From: Pseudomonadota bacterium | GTDB taxonomy: Bacteria > Myxococcota_A > Polyangia > Polyangiales > Polyangiaceae | Length of the DNA: 64,000 bases | Reading direction: 5' to 3' | Assembly (NCBI GenBank): GCA_023431345.1 | Contig: JAEYWK010000167.1 | Coordinates: 1 to 64,000 of the forward strand | Shown: positions 18,199 through 25,975 of the stretch, one piece after another | How the letters are laid out: the number at the start of each line of letters is the position of its first letter | How positions within the stretch are numbered: the stretch's first letter is position 1 | The notes under the pieces: model-generated | Told to the model about the DNA's origin: nothing | Database searches by the model: none | The model's input: only the letters and a program-made list of their open reading frames with translations | Position numbers and translations under genes: made by a program

Positions 18199-18254
18199 CA
18201 CGCATTGAGCCGGCAGAGAACGGGCCCCATGTTTCGCGGGCCGTTCAATGCGTG
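18199..18254. terminator. Two-tier hairpin between convergent genes
   Basis: CACGCATTGA (18199-18208) pairs perfectly with TCAATGCGTG (18245-18254). Inside it, AACGGGCCC pairs with GGGCCGTT with one bulged base. It sits just after the lipoprotein stop and overlaps the last codons of the AlkB-like gene on the other strand. It could terminate either transcript. Confidence 0.55.
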
Positions 18255-18784
18255 CGCAGCGTGATGGAGACGCGTCGCTCGCGCGGTCGCTTCGCGCCGC
18301 CCAGGACGTCGCGATGTCGGGGAGCGATGCCGTGGAGCCAGTGGCTCCGGGCTTCCCCGCGCAGCACCCAGAGGCTTCGCGGCTGCACGTCCAGCGATAG
18401 CTCTCGCGCGTCGGCGCCATCCGAGGTGAGGTCCAACATCGTCGCGCCGCCGAGGCTGACGGCGGCCACACTGGGACCGAACCCCGGATGGTCGCGGTGC
18501 GGCGCAATGCCCTGGCCAGGCAGGTACTCGTTGATGACGGCGTTGACGACCGGCCCCTCCAGCCAGCCGTCGGCGCGAACGCGGGCCACCAGCCACGAGA
18601 GCCACTCCGGCAGGGGCTCGAGCGCTTGGCCAGCCTGAGGCCCGCTGTAGGCGACGCCGTAGACCTGGCGCCGCCGTCGCCAATCCGTGCGCCATGGCTC
18701 GCTATCTACGGCGCGCAACAACTGGAGCTCTTCGGCGGGCGACAAGTAGTCAGGCACGTAGACCAGGCCCGGGACGGCGGGCAC
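18245..18784 (-). CDS. AlkB-like 2-oxoglutarate/Fe(II) dioxygenase
   Basis: 179 residues. The iron ligands HxD are His96 and Asp98 (PHRDHP) after the sheet NAVINEYLPG. The distal His is His151 (HWLHGI), and the 2-oxoglutarate-binding Arg is in RRVSITLR (about 170-177). GATMLDL and SLWVLRG are also typical of the jelly-roll. The length fits the compact ALKBH4/6/7-like bacterial branch. The likely activity is oxidative demethylation of nucleic acid or protein. It is divergent from the GFA-like gene with 128 bases between them, and convergent with the repeat lipoprotein. Confidence 0.9.
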   Translation of the reverse strand: MPAVPGLVYVPDYLSPAEELQLLRAVDSEPWRTDWRRRRQVYGVAYSGPQAGQALEPLPEWLSWLVARVRADGWLEGPVVNAVINEYLPGQGIAPHRDHPGFGPSVAAVSLGGATMLDLTSDGADARELSLDVQPRSLWVLRGEARSHWLHGIAPRHRDVLGGAKRPRERRVSITLRTH

Positions 18785-18912
18785 TGGCTCGTCGACGGGG
18801 AAGAGTCGGAGCTGGCTCAGGCTAGGAGCGTAGCCACGATGCCAGCGCCGGCAAGGGGGCGGCGCCGGACGCCCGACTTGACGCCACCGGCGGCGCTTTT
18901 CATGCTCCGTCC

Positions 18913-19323
18913 ATGTTGGAGCGACATGGTGGTGGGTGCCTGTGCGGAGCCGTTCGCTTCGTGATGACGGGCAAGCCGATCAACACGAGCATCTGTTACT
19001 GCACGCAGTGCCAACGGCAGAGCGGCTCGCCGATGCCGGCGTTCGCCACGTGCAGCGCCGAGCAGCTCATGATCACGGCCGGTGAGCCCGTCAGCTACCG
19101 CTCATCGCCGCGCGCGACGCGGTACTTCTGCGCCCGCTGCGGCTCGAGCTTATTTTGGATCGAAGACGACAGCGACGAGCGCGACGTCTGCCTCGGCGCT
19201 TTCGACAAGCCGAGCTTATTGCCCGTCCCCCGCTACGCCATCTGGGCCGCGCATCGCGTCGCGTGGCTGCCCGATCTCGCGTGGATCCCGAGCTACGCCG
19301 CCGCGCGCACGGACGATGACTGA
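18913..19323 (+). CDS. GFA-family (glutathione-dependent formaldehyde-activating-like) zinc protein
   Basis: 136 residues beginning MLERHGGGCLCGAVRF. The zinc-binding cysteines follow the family pattern: Cys9 and Cys11, then Cys28/30/33 (CYCTQCQRQSG), then Cys73/76 (FCARCGSSLFW). The family binds glutathione adducts, but most members have unproven reactions, so formaldehyde activation should not be assumed. The gene ends 21 bases before the end of a convergent lipoprotein gene. Confidence 0.9.
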   Translation: MLERHGGGCLCGAVRFVMTGKPINTSICYCTQCQRQSGSPMPAFATCSAEQLMITAGEPVSYRSSPRATRYFCARCGSSLFWIEDDSDERDVCLGAFDKPSLLPVPRYAIWAAHRVAWLPDLAWIPSYAAARTDDD

Positions 19324-19344
19324 CGCCAGCGCGCCGACGACCGC

Positions 19345-20781
19345 CTAGAAGAGCGGGTCGGGCGGAGACATCGGATCAGCGGACATGCCCAGGTACAGGC
19401 CCGGTTCCTGGAGGCAAGCGGCCGACGCCTGGGCGCAGGCTTGATTCGCGTTGGCGCCCGTGGCGCCCAGCTCGAACCGAGCCGTATCCGGTCCAGACGC
19501 GCAGGAGCAAAACCAGGGCTGGCCCGGCGCGAGCCTACGGCAAACCGCGTTCATGCTTCCGTACGCGACGAGGCCTCGATCGCCGACCGTCGCTGCCTGC
19601 TCGCAGCGCAGGAATGTGTCGCAGGCGTCGGAATCGTCGGCGCCAGGGTCAGGAGGCGTACAAGTCGGGGAGCCCTGCCTTTCGAAGACCGCGCTCGGGG
19701 CACACATCGGCATCCCGGCTTCACAGCTAGCGTCTACTGGTGGCGTCGCCAGCCGGAAATTAAAGCCCGTGCTCGAGGTGGAGCACGAGCATTCGGAGCC
19801 CCCCCCGGCGGCAGCAGTGCAACTCGCATGCCTCTGATCGAGCCGAATCAAGCTGACGTCTTCCGTGAGCGGCAGCTGCGGCCCGCAGCTCTCGGCGCGG
19901 CCACAACCTTCGCCATCGGACGACGCGTAGTCCAGCAAGCACAGCTCGTCGCCTTCGAAGCTGGGCTCCGTACGGGTCGAGCAAAAATCTGCGAAGGGCG
20001 AGCAAATGGGCTCGAAGGAGTCCGCGAGCACGGTGTGAAATTTCTTCTCCGTCCCGTTCAAGCAGTCGCAAGCGAACGTCCTCCCGGGCAGCCACTGTCG
20101 GCAACGGCCGGAGCCGAAGCGAAGGAGCCAGGCCTGAGCGTCCGTAGCCGCGTCGAGCTCGACGGGCTTGCTGCAGACGAACTCGACCCCGCAGCTCTCG
20201 GCATCGCTCTCGGCGCTAGTGTGCTCGCAGCTCTCGGCGCCCAGCTGGAGCTCTGGCTCGGCGCAGAGCCGCGCCGCCAGCGCACAGGCGTGAAGGCCGG
20301 CCGCGTTCGCCAAGCGATACATGCTCTCGCTGTTCGCGCATTGGCACTGCCACTCGTCCGAATCGAGGCGAGAGCAGCTCGTTCGGACTGATGGGGCGCC
20401 TTCGCAGTCTACGGCTAGCCCGCAAAGATCTGCCGTTTCTGTCGGTGCCCGCGCGGTGCAGCCCGGTGGCAGCGAGAGCCCCGTCGCCGCGCCTTCGCCC
20501 GCGGCGCCGGCCTCTCCCGGCGAAGCACCAGCGCTGGGCGACCCGCCGAGCGACCCGCTGCCGCCGCCGGGCGACCCGCCGCTGCCGCTCTTGCCGCCAC
20601 CTCCGGCGAGGGCCCCGCCGGAGGTCGCCTTATCGCCTGCTGCACCCGGCACGCCGCCCGCTGCGCCTGCCCCGCCCGCTGCGCCGTCGCGACGCGAAGA
20701 CGTTCCTCCGCAGGCCGCCAGCCCTGCCATCAGCGCCAGCGCGGCCCCCCAGCGCAGTCCAAGCTTTGCTTCGCGGTTCAT
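19345..20781 (-). CDS. Lipoprotein with four Cys-rich CxC repeats
   Basis: 478 residues. The signal ends in the lipobox LAAC, followed by about 75 residues of almost pure Gly/Ala/Ser/Pro. The rest consists of four related units of roughly 90 residues. Each has a CxC core preceded by an aromatic or acidic residue (EWQCQC, FACDC, ECSCS, WFCSC) and a later A..C/F..C pair. The regular spacing suggests disulfide-bonded repeats. I recognise no named family. A DUF4423-type regulator lies upstream on the same strand, 117 bases away, and could be a transcriptional neighbour. Confidence 0.82.
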   Translation of the reverse strand: MNREAKLGLRWGAALALMAGLAACGGTSSRRDGAAGGAGAAGGVPGAAGDKATSGGALAGGGGKSGSGGSPGGGSGSLGGSPSAGASPGEAGAAGEGAATGLSLPPGCTARAPTETADLCGLAVDCEGAPSVRTSCSRLDSDEWQCQCANSESMYRLANAAGLHACALAARLCAEPELQLGAESCEHTSAESDAESCGVEFVCSKPVELDAATDAQAWLLRFGSGRCRQWLPGRTFACDCLNGTEKKFHTVLADSFEPICSPFADFCSTRTEPSFEGDELCLLDYASSDGEGCGRAESCGPQLPLTEDVSLIRLDQRHASCTAAAGGGSECSCSTSSTGFNFRLATPPVDASCEAGMPMCAPSAVFERQGSPTCTPPDPGADDSDACDTFLRCEQAATVGDRGLVAYGSMNAVCRRLAPGQPWFCSCASGPDTARFELGATGANANQACAQASAACLQEPGLYLGMSADPMSPPDPLF

Positions 20782-20898
20782 CGGCTCCTCACGTCGCTCG
20801 AAGAGGATGCCACTGCGCCACGACGCCGTCCATCGTCCTCCGGTCGATCGCCGTGGAAACGATGACCCGTTTCGGCGCGCGGCTCCGATCTCGCGAGC

Positions 20899-21867
20899 TC
20901 AGCTCTGATGTTCCCCCAGCTCGAACAAGTGGACGTTGGAGAGCACGATGCATTCGGCGGGCTCGGACGCCGCGACGATGCGTCGTAGCTCTCGGAAGTA
21001 GGCGCGGTAGAGCTCTTGGATCTTGGTCAAGTCCGCGCGCGAAACGCAGAACAGATTGTAAGAGAAGGTGCCTTCGGCGCCGCTCTGCAGGCGGTCGAGG
21101 CCCACGTTGGTCCAGAACGCTTTCAAGCGCTGCGAGCGCTGGCGGTCACCGCGCGTGTCGACGGTGAGCGAAGCGCCCAGCCGCAGGCGTGGGCCCTCGC
21201 GGCGCAGCTGGCCCGTCTCGAGCAGCAGCGCGAGGCAGCGCTCTTCTTCTTCTCGGCTGATCCGTAGGCGCGCCGCGATGAAGCCAGGCCGGTGACGGCG
21301 CAGCTTTTGATACTCGGCGAGCTCGACCGCGCGCAGCACAGCGTGTGACCATGGCATCTCGAACGCGGCGCGGCGCGCGCCCTCGAGGCTACGCCAAGCG
21401 GCCGCGAGGGAGGGCAGCGCCGCCGGATCCACGAAGCAAGCCAAGAAGTCGAGCAGGCGCAGCGACGCGCTCTGCACCAGCCGCAAGAAGTCGGGCAGGC
21501 GAGGCTCGGCTTCGCCCTTCAACCAGCGAGCCACCGCGAACCGGCTGCGCCCGGCGCTGCGCGCCAGGTCGACCACCGCCGTGCGCCCGCGCAGCTCGTC
21601 CAGAAATGCGGCCACCCCCTGCGCGGTGGTGAGATCCCCCGCCAGCGCGTCCGCCGGCAAACGGTGAAACGCGCTGAGCGCGTCGGCCAGCTTTCGCCCG
21701 CTTCGATTCAACACGGAAAAAAAGGTCGAAGCCGTGGGAAACGCCCGGCCCGACTCCCACGCCGACACCACGTTGCTGCGGTACCCCATGCGCTTGCTGA
21801 ACGCCGTCTGCGAGCGTCGCCCGCGCAGAGCGCGCACCAGCTCACTTGCCGCCATTTCGTAGTCCAT
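20899..21867 (-). CDS. TIGR02147/DUF4423-type regulator with N-terminal XRE-like HTH
   Basis: 322 residues. Residues 8-60 read as a helix-turn-helix (SKRMGYRSNVVSAWESGRAFPTA). The middle is helical. The C-terminal part, with YNLFCVSRADLTKIQELYRAYF and AECIVLSNVHLFEL, matches the DUF4423/TIGR02147 family, which is common in delta-proteobacterial and fibrobacter genomes and usually considered regulatory. It is divergent from a lipoprotein gene at 21961 with an AT-richer gap, so it may control that gene, itself, or the Cys-rich lipoprotein downstream. Confidence 0.85.
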   Translation of the reverse strand: MDYEMAASELVRALRGRRSQTAFSKRMGYRSNVVSAWESGRAFPTASTFFSVLNRSGRKLADALSAFHRLPADALAGDLTTAQGVAAFLDELRGRTAVVDLARSAGRSRFAVARWLKGEAEPRLPDFLRLVQSASLRLLDFLACFVDPAALPSLAAAWRSLEGARRAAFEMPWSHAVLRAVELAEYQKLRRHRPGFIAARLRISREEEERCLALLLETGQLRREGPRLRLGASLTVDTRGDRQRSQRLKAFWTNVGLDRLQSGAEGTFSYNLFCVSRADLTKIQELYRAYFRELRRIVAASEPAECIVLSNVHLFELGEHQS

Positions 21868-21960
21868 CAGTCGCCATTTTGCACATTGAGAGGCGCTGTG
21901 GCGCTTGAAATGTGCGAAGCGGCGCTTGCCTGGGAACAGCGGACGTGGCCTATTGCAGGT

Positions 21961-22656
21961 GTGTCGTTCACTCCTCGAATAGCTGCCAGCCTGACGTTGC
22001 CAGCGCTGCTCGGCTGCTTAGCCGCTTGCGGCGCCCAAGCTGGCGGCCAAACCGGTGAAGAATCGGGCGACGGCTGCGTTTTCATCACGAGCCCGCTCGC
22101 CGAGCGGGAGCGCTCGCCGCTGGGCTTCTCTTCGGAGCAGGTGCTGGCCATGGTCGATGCAGAGCGCAGCGCGAGCTTCGAGTGGTCGCGAGGATCCGGG
22201 CTCGAATACGGACCGGAGAGCGGAGCGGCCGAGGTCACGGTGCGAATCGCGCGCACGGGCGCGGCTCACTTCGCGCGCGTCGATCCGGACGAGAGCGCGC
22301 CCCACTGCCGGGACCACGTGCGCATCCCCGTCACGGTAGACCTCGCTACGGGCGGCGGCGCGTTCGACGAGTCGCTGCAAGCCACGCTGCTCGCCGAAAG
22401 CGGCGACGAAGCGAGCGTGACTCACGTCGTACCGAGCGCGGCCCTGCGCGGCGCCTTCGCTTTCGCGCCCGGCGCGCTCGGCACCCGGCGCTTTCAGCGG
22501 CTCGAGGTCAACCTGCGCTTCCGCGCCGAAGCGTTCGCCGGTCAGCTGTTTGCTGGGGTCGAAAGCGGAGACGAAGGCGGCGGGTCCGTGTCCTTTCAGC
22601 CCGTGCCTCTAGCCTGCTGGGGCGAGAGTCCATCGCTCCCGCCCTGCTCCAAGTAG
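21961..22656 (+). CDS. Lipoprotein, unknown function
   Basis: 231 residues if translation begins at GTG 21961, which gives the compact signal MSFTPRIAASLTLPALLGC with a lipobox. The ATG at 21910 would add 17 poorly fitting residues. The mature part has beta-rich stretches (AEVTVRIARTGAAHFARV, VRIPVTVDLATGGG, FQRLEVNLRF) and two or three Cys. I recognise no family. It is divergent from the DUF4423 regulator, so common control is possible. 76 bases downstream lies another small Cys-rich lipoprotein on the same strand. Confidence 0.75.
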   Translation: MSFTPRIAASLTLPALLGCLAACGAQAGGQTGEESGDGCVFITSPLAERERSPLGFSSEQVLAMVDAERSASFEWSRGSGLEYGPESGAAEVTVRIARTGAAHFARVDPDESAPHCRDHVRIPVTVDLATGGGAFDESLQATLLAESGDEASVTHVVPSAALRGAFAFAPGALGTRRFQRLEVNLRFRAEAFAGQLFAGVESGDEGGGSVSFQPVPLACWGESPSLPPCSK

Positions 22657-22732
22657 GCACGCGAGTTAGTAGTCAAGAGAGCTCAGCGCCTCATCACGAG
22701 GCGCGTAGGGGAAGTGTATCCGGAGGTCCATC

Positions 22733-23269
22733 ATGAAATACAGTATCGGTATCGGTGGTTGGTTGTTGGGCGCGGTGCTGCTCGTGGCGTGCGGCGGCAC
22801 CGACAGCGCGAAGAGCCCGAACGAAGGCGGCGCGACGCGGCAAACCTTGAGCGCCAGCGGGGAGTGCAGCTTTGCGGCGTGCGGCTCGGTGCCGCCATCG
22901 CTGGGCGAGGCCGCGAGCGTCGAATGTGGCATGAGCTCGTCAGAGGCGTGCGAGTGGTCGGAAGACGCGGACTCGAGCAGCGTGAGCTTCCGTCAATGCG
23001 CGGACGCCGAGTGTCCCGCCAAGCCCGCCATCGAATGTCCGGGCGACACGATCCAATCGTTGCAGCACTGCGGCAGCGAAAACGACGGACCGTGCGCGTG
23101 GACGACCGTGTGCGTGCCGCCGCGAGTCACGACGCCTTGCCCGCAGGCCGACGGCTGCGCAAACCAAGAAATCTCCCTGATCGGCATCATTTGCAAGGAT
23201 GGAAGCACAGGCGGAATGACCTGCGTCACCGACGGCGAGAAATGCTTCATGGAGCGTGACTGCGACTGA
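22733..23269 (+). CDS. Small Cys-rich lipoprotein
   Basis: 178 residues. The ATG has a strong ribosome site (CGGAGG, six bases away). The lipobox is LLVAC. The mature protein has about 16 Cys in short-spaced groups (ECSFAACGS, ADAECPAKPAIEC, CVTDGEKCFMERDC), pointing to a disulfide-rich extracellular domain. No family was recognised. A strong hairpin 31 bases after the stop probably ends the transcript. Confidence 0.8.
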   Translation: MKYSIGIGGWLLGAVLLVACGGTDSAKSPNEGGATRQTLSASGECSFAACGSVPPSLGEAASVECGMSSSEACEWSEDADSSSVSFRQCADAECPAKPAIECPGDTIQSLQHCGSENDGPCAWTTVCVPPRVTTPCPQADGCANQEISLIGIICKDGSTGGMTCVTDGEKCFMERDCD

Positions 23270-23299
23270 GCACGGCGCCACGAGCTAGCCGGTCGGGCG

Positions 23300-23330
23300 G
23301 CGTGGTGCCTCGAGCATCGCGGCACCACGC
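23300..23330. terminator. Perfect 10-bp hairpin between convergent genes
   Basis: GCGTGGTGCC and GGCACCACGC form a perfect stem with an 11-base loop, between the Cys-rich lipoprotein and the collagen-like lipoprotein. There is no U-tract on either side. Its position between two 3' ends supports a shared terminator. Confidence 0.7.
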
Positions 23331-23350
23331 CCTCCCTCCAGCTCTTGGGC

Positions 23351-24448
23351 TCAGAGCGTATCGTCGAGCTTGATGCTGGTGACCGATAGCGTGCGAGCCC
23401 CAGCGCCGCTGCTGACGATGCCGATTTGCACGTTCGTCACGCTCTCGAGTGAGAGCGAGTCCGCCGCGGGGTAGCAGCTGTCGGGGTCGTCGATGTCGAT
23501 GCTGTAATCTGGGCCAGCGCTCGCCTGCAGCGCCCACTGGCAGCCGATGTTGTCGCCGCTCGTGAGCAGCACGACCAGGTTCTTGGTCGCACCGCCCGTA
23601 ACCGTAGCGGAGAAGGATAGCGATTCGAACGTGCTGAGATCGACGCCGCCTTGGAAGTAGGAGCCGACTGTCGCAAAGCCCAGGCGACCATGCTGATCTT
23701 CACCGGTGAACGTGAAGGTTCCCGTCGAGCTTTCAGCGGTGAAAGCTTGGCTGGTGACGAGCGTGGGAGTGTAGGCGTACGAAGCGCTGAGGCCGAAGGC
23801 GAACCAACGCACACCGCCGACGGTGTCCTTCACGTCCTCGCCCGCGGGCCCTTGCAAGCTGCCGGTCTTGGTCCAAGCGCCGGCGCTCTTCGTATAGAGA
23901 TCGCCATTCGTCGAGTCGATGTAGACGTCGCCATCGGCGCCTAGCCCCGCGGCAGGAGCGCCCGCGCCGCTGCGCACGCTCGCGCCGTCGTCGCCGTCGT
24001 CGCCGGGGTCACCCGGGTCGCCCTTGGGGCCGGCAGGGCCAGCAGGGCCGGCAGGGCCGCCGCTCAAGTTGGCAATCACGGTCCAGGTCCCGCTGCTCTT
24101 TTGATAGAGGTCGCGCGACGTCGTATCGAGGTAGGTGTCGCCATCGGCGCCTAGACCCGCGCCGGGTGCGCCCGCGCCTTGCAAGAACGCAGCGCCATCC
24201 GCGCCGTCTTCACCGTCTTCACCGTCTTCACCGTCTTCACCGTCGGTGCCGTTGGTGCCGTTGGTGCCGTCCGCTCCGGCAGGGCCAGCAGGGCCAGCAG
24301 GACCAACGGCTCCGTCTTCACCGTTACGCCCGTCTTTGCCAGCAGGTCCAGCTGCTCCGTCGGCGCCATTGCGCCCATCCTTCCCGTCCTCACCCGAGCA
24401 GCCCGCCACCAACAACGCCAAAGCAACCAACCCATGAATTGTTCGCAT
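23351..24448 (-). CDS. Collagen-like lipoprotein
   Basis: 365 residues from ATG 24448, chosen because AGGGAG lies six bases upstream and the signal peptide MRTIHGLVALALLVAGC begins there; the open frame extends further but without a signal. Two collagen-type Gly-X-Y blocks (GPAGKDGRNGEDGAVGPAG and GPKGDPGDPGDDG) alternate with two copies of a 40-residue unit (GLGADGDTYLDT...DLYQKSSGTW and GLGADGDVYIDS...DLYTKSAGAW), as in phage tail and spore-surface collagen-like proteins. The C-terminal 150 residues look like a beta-sandwich. Tandem 9-base repeats encode the GED/GTN runs. A fibrous surface stalk carrying a terminal binding domain is plausible. Confidence 0.85.
   Translation of the reverse strand: MRTIHGLVALALLVAGCSGEDGKDGRNGADGAAGPAGKDGRNGEDGAVGPAGPAGPAGADGTNGTNGTDGEDGEDGEDGEDGADGAAFLQGAGAPGAGLGADGDTYLDTTSRDLYQKSSGTWTVIANLSGGPAGPAGPAGPKGDPGDPGDDGDDGASVRSGAGAPAAGLGADGDVYIDSTNGDLYTKSAGAWTKTGSLQGPAGEDVKDTVGGVRWFAFGLSASYAYTPTLVTSQAFTAESSTGTFTFTGEDQHGRLGFATVGSYFQGGVDLSTFESLSFSATVTGGATKNLVVLLTSGDNIGCQWALQASAGPDYSIDIDDPDSCYPAADSLSLESVTNVQIGIVSSGAGARTLSVTSIKLDDTL
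24205..24271 (-). repeat. In-frame 9-bp tandem repeats in the collagen-like gene
   Basis: CGTCTTCAC occurs four times in a row (24205-24240), followed by three near-copies of GGTGCCGTT (24245-24271). Each unit encodes three residues of a Gly-X-Y stretch, so slippage would change collagen length without frameshift. Confidence 0.85.
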
Positions 24449-24806
24449 GTTCATCTCCCTGGGAGGGCGCCCAACCCACGGGCAGCACCCTCCGGCTCTA
24501 TTCCGATCGAGAACCATCCCCGTCCCGGGCCCAGATCTCAAGGCCAATCGCCCGACGGCCCTGTCGCTCGCTCCGTGGGCCCTGGACGCTTTGGCCTGGT
24601 ACCTAGCGCCTGCGGCCTAGGCACGCTGCTGGGCGCGCGCCCCAGCGCCAAGCGACGGACCACCTGGCCGGTTCCGCGCGCGACGACGACAAAGGAGCGT
24701 CATCGAAAGATCTCTCAATCAAACGGAGCGGCACCGGGAACTAACTGAAGCGAGCAGGCTGCGCCTTCAGAGCTTGGCGAACGCCCCCTAATCGAAAGGA
24801 CGGACA
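24449..24806. other. 358-base divergent intergenic region
   Basis: This region lies between the collagen-like gene (minus) and the first ThuA gene (plus). No gene, tRNA or clear structured element was recognised. It is probably the two promoters and leaders. GAAAGGACGG just before 24807 serves as the ribosome site of the ThuA gene. Confidence 0.6.
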
Positions 24807-25895
24807 ATGAGTCGTTACTCGGGTCCGCTCAGTGCAGTGCTTTGCCTTCACGTCGGCATCGCTGCTTGCAGCGACGGTAGTGAACAGTGGCTTCGCAGTA
24901 GGGAACGCGCGAGCACGGGCTCGTCAGGCTCCGACTCGGGGTCGATGGCCGGCACGGGCGAGATGCCTCCGCCTGGAGCAGGCTCAGCGGGAGCCACGCC
25001 GAACGCAGGAAGTGCCGCGACGGAAGCGGCCGGGGCAGGCGCCGGCGCGGCAGGCGGAATGGGTGTCGGCGGCGGCAGCGCGACGGAGACCGCAGGCTCG
25101 GCCGCGGTGGCGGGTTCGAGCAGCGGCGGCGAGTCGCTCGGCGGCACGGGCGGCACCGGCGGCAGCGAGTCGCTCGGCGGCAGCGGCGGCGCGATGCCGA
25201 CCGGTCCCTTCAAGGTGCTGATCATCAGCACGGCGCTCGAGTTCGCCCATGACTCCATCGGCGCGTGCCAGAAGATGGTGAAAGACCTGGGCGCGGCAGA
25301 GGGCGCGACCGGCTGGACCGCAGACGTGGAGACCAACGATCTCCCGCACTTCGTCCCCGGCGGGTTGGCGGACTACGCGTTGATCTTCTCCTGTAACCCG
25401 ACGGGCCGCGTCTTCAGCGGCAATCCGCAGGTGAAAGACAAACCAGCTGCGATGAAAGCCTTCCAGGACTTCATCGAGGTCGAGGGCAAGGCGTTCGCGG
25501 GCGTGCACTCCGCGAGTGATTTCGAGAAGACCAACGGCTTCCCGTGGTTCACGAACGTGCTCATGGGCGCTTCCTTCGCGTCGCACGAGACCACCGCCGG
25601 CTCGGTCGTGTCCGACGCTCAGAACGCGGCGCACCCGGTGCTCACGGGCCTCTCCGCCAACTACGCGACCAAAGACGAGTGGTACAAGATGAACCGCGAT
25701 CCCGGCTCTCAGCCGGGCTTCAAGATCCTGCAACGTCTCGCGTCGGACTCACGCCCGTTGACGTGGATCAAAGACGTCGGCGCCGGACGCATGTTCTACA
25801 CCGCGCGTGGCCACGCCGACTCGGTCTTCGCCGAAGTGCCGTTCCGCGCCGTGGTGAAGAACGGCATTCTGTGGACGACGCGTCGAATCGACTAG
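24807..25895 (+). CDS. ThuA-like domain lipoprotein 1
   Basis: 362 residues. The signal ends in the lipobox GIAAC, then there are about 105 residues of Gly/Ala/Ser/Thr linker. From residue about 133 the ThuA (trehalose-utilisation-like, class I glutamine amidotransferase fold) domain runs to the end: KVLIISTALEFAHDSIGAC, GKAFAGVHSASDFE, DEWYKMNRDPG, GRMFYTARGHADSVF and GILWTTRRI. The family is linked to sugar utilisation, but the reaction is unsettled. A porin gene follows on the same strand 80 bases later, and a second ThuA lipoprotein lies beyond it on the other strand. Confidence 0.9.
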   Translation: MSRYSGPLSAVLCLHVGIAACSDGSEQWLRSRERASTGSSGSDSGSMAGTGEMPPPGAGSAGATPNAGSAATEAAGAGAGAAGGMGVGGGSATETAGSAAVAGSSSGGESLGGTGGTGGSESLGGSGGAMPTGPFKVLIISTALEFAHDSIGACQKMVKDLGAAEGATGWTADVETNDLPHFVPGGLADYALIFSCNPTGRVFSGNPQVKDKPAAMKAFQDFIEVEGKAFAGVHSASDFEKTNGFPWFTNVLMGASFASHETTAGSVVSDAQNAAHPVLTGLSANYATKDEWYKMNRDPGSQPGFKILQRLASDSRPLTWIKDVGAGRMFYTARGHADSVFAEVPFRAVVKNGILWTTRRID

Positions 25896-25975
25896 GGCGC
25901 GCGGACGTGTGATCGCAGTTGGCTCGCTCGCAGGGCCCCGGGCTCGGGCCTGCGGCGTGACGGGAGAATCGTCGT

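Noticed and set aside
16783..18507. 574-codon minus-strand open frame across the YGGP repeat gene and the AlkB-like gene
   Set aside because: Shadow: the plus-strand repeats and the AlkB motifs are clear, and the frame overlaps both.
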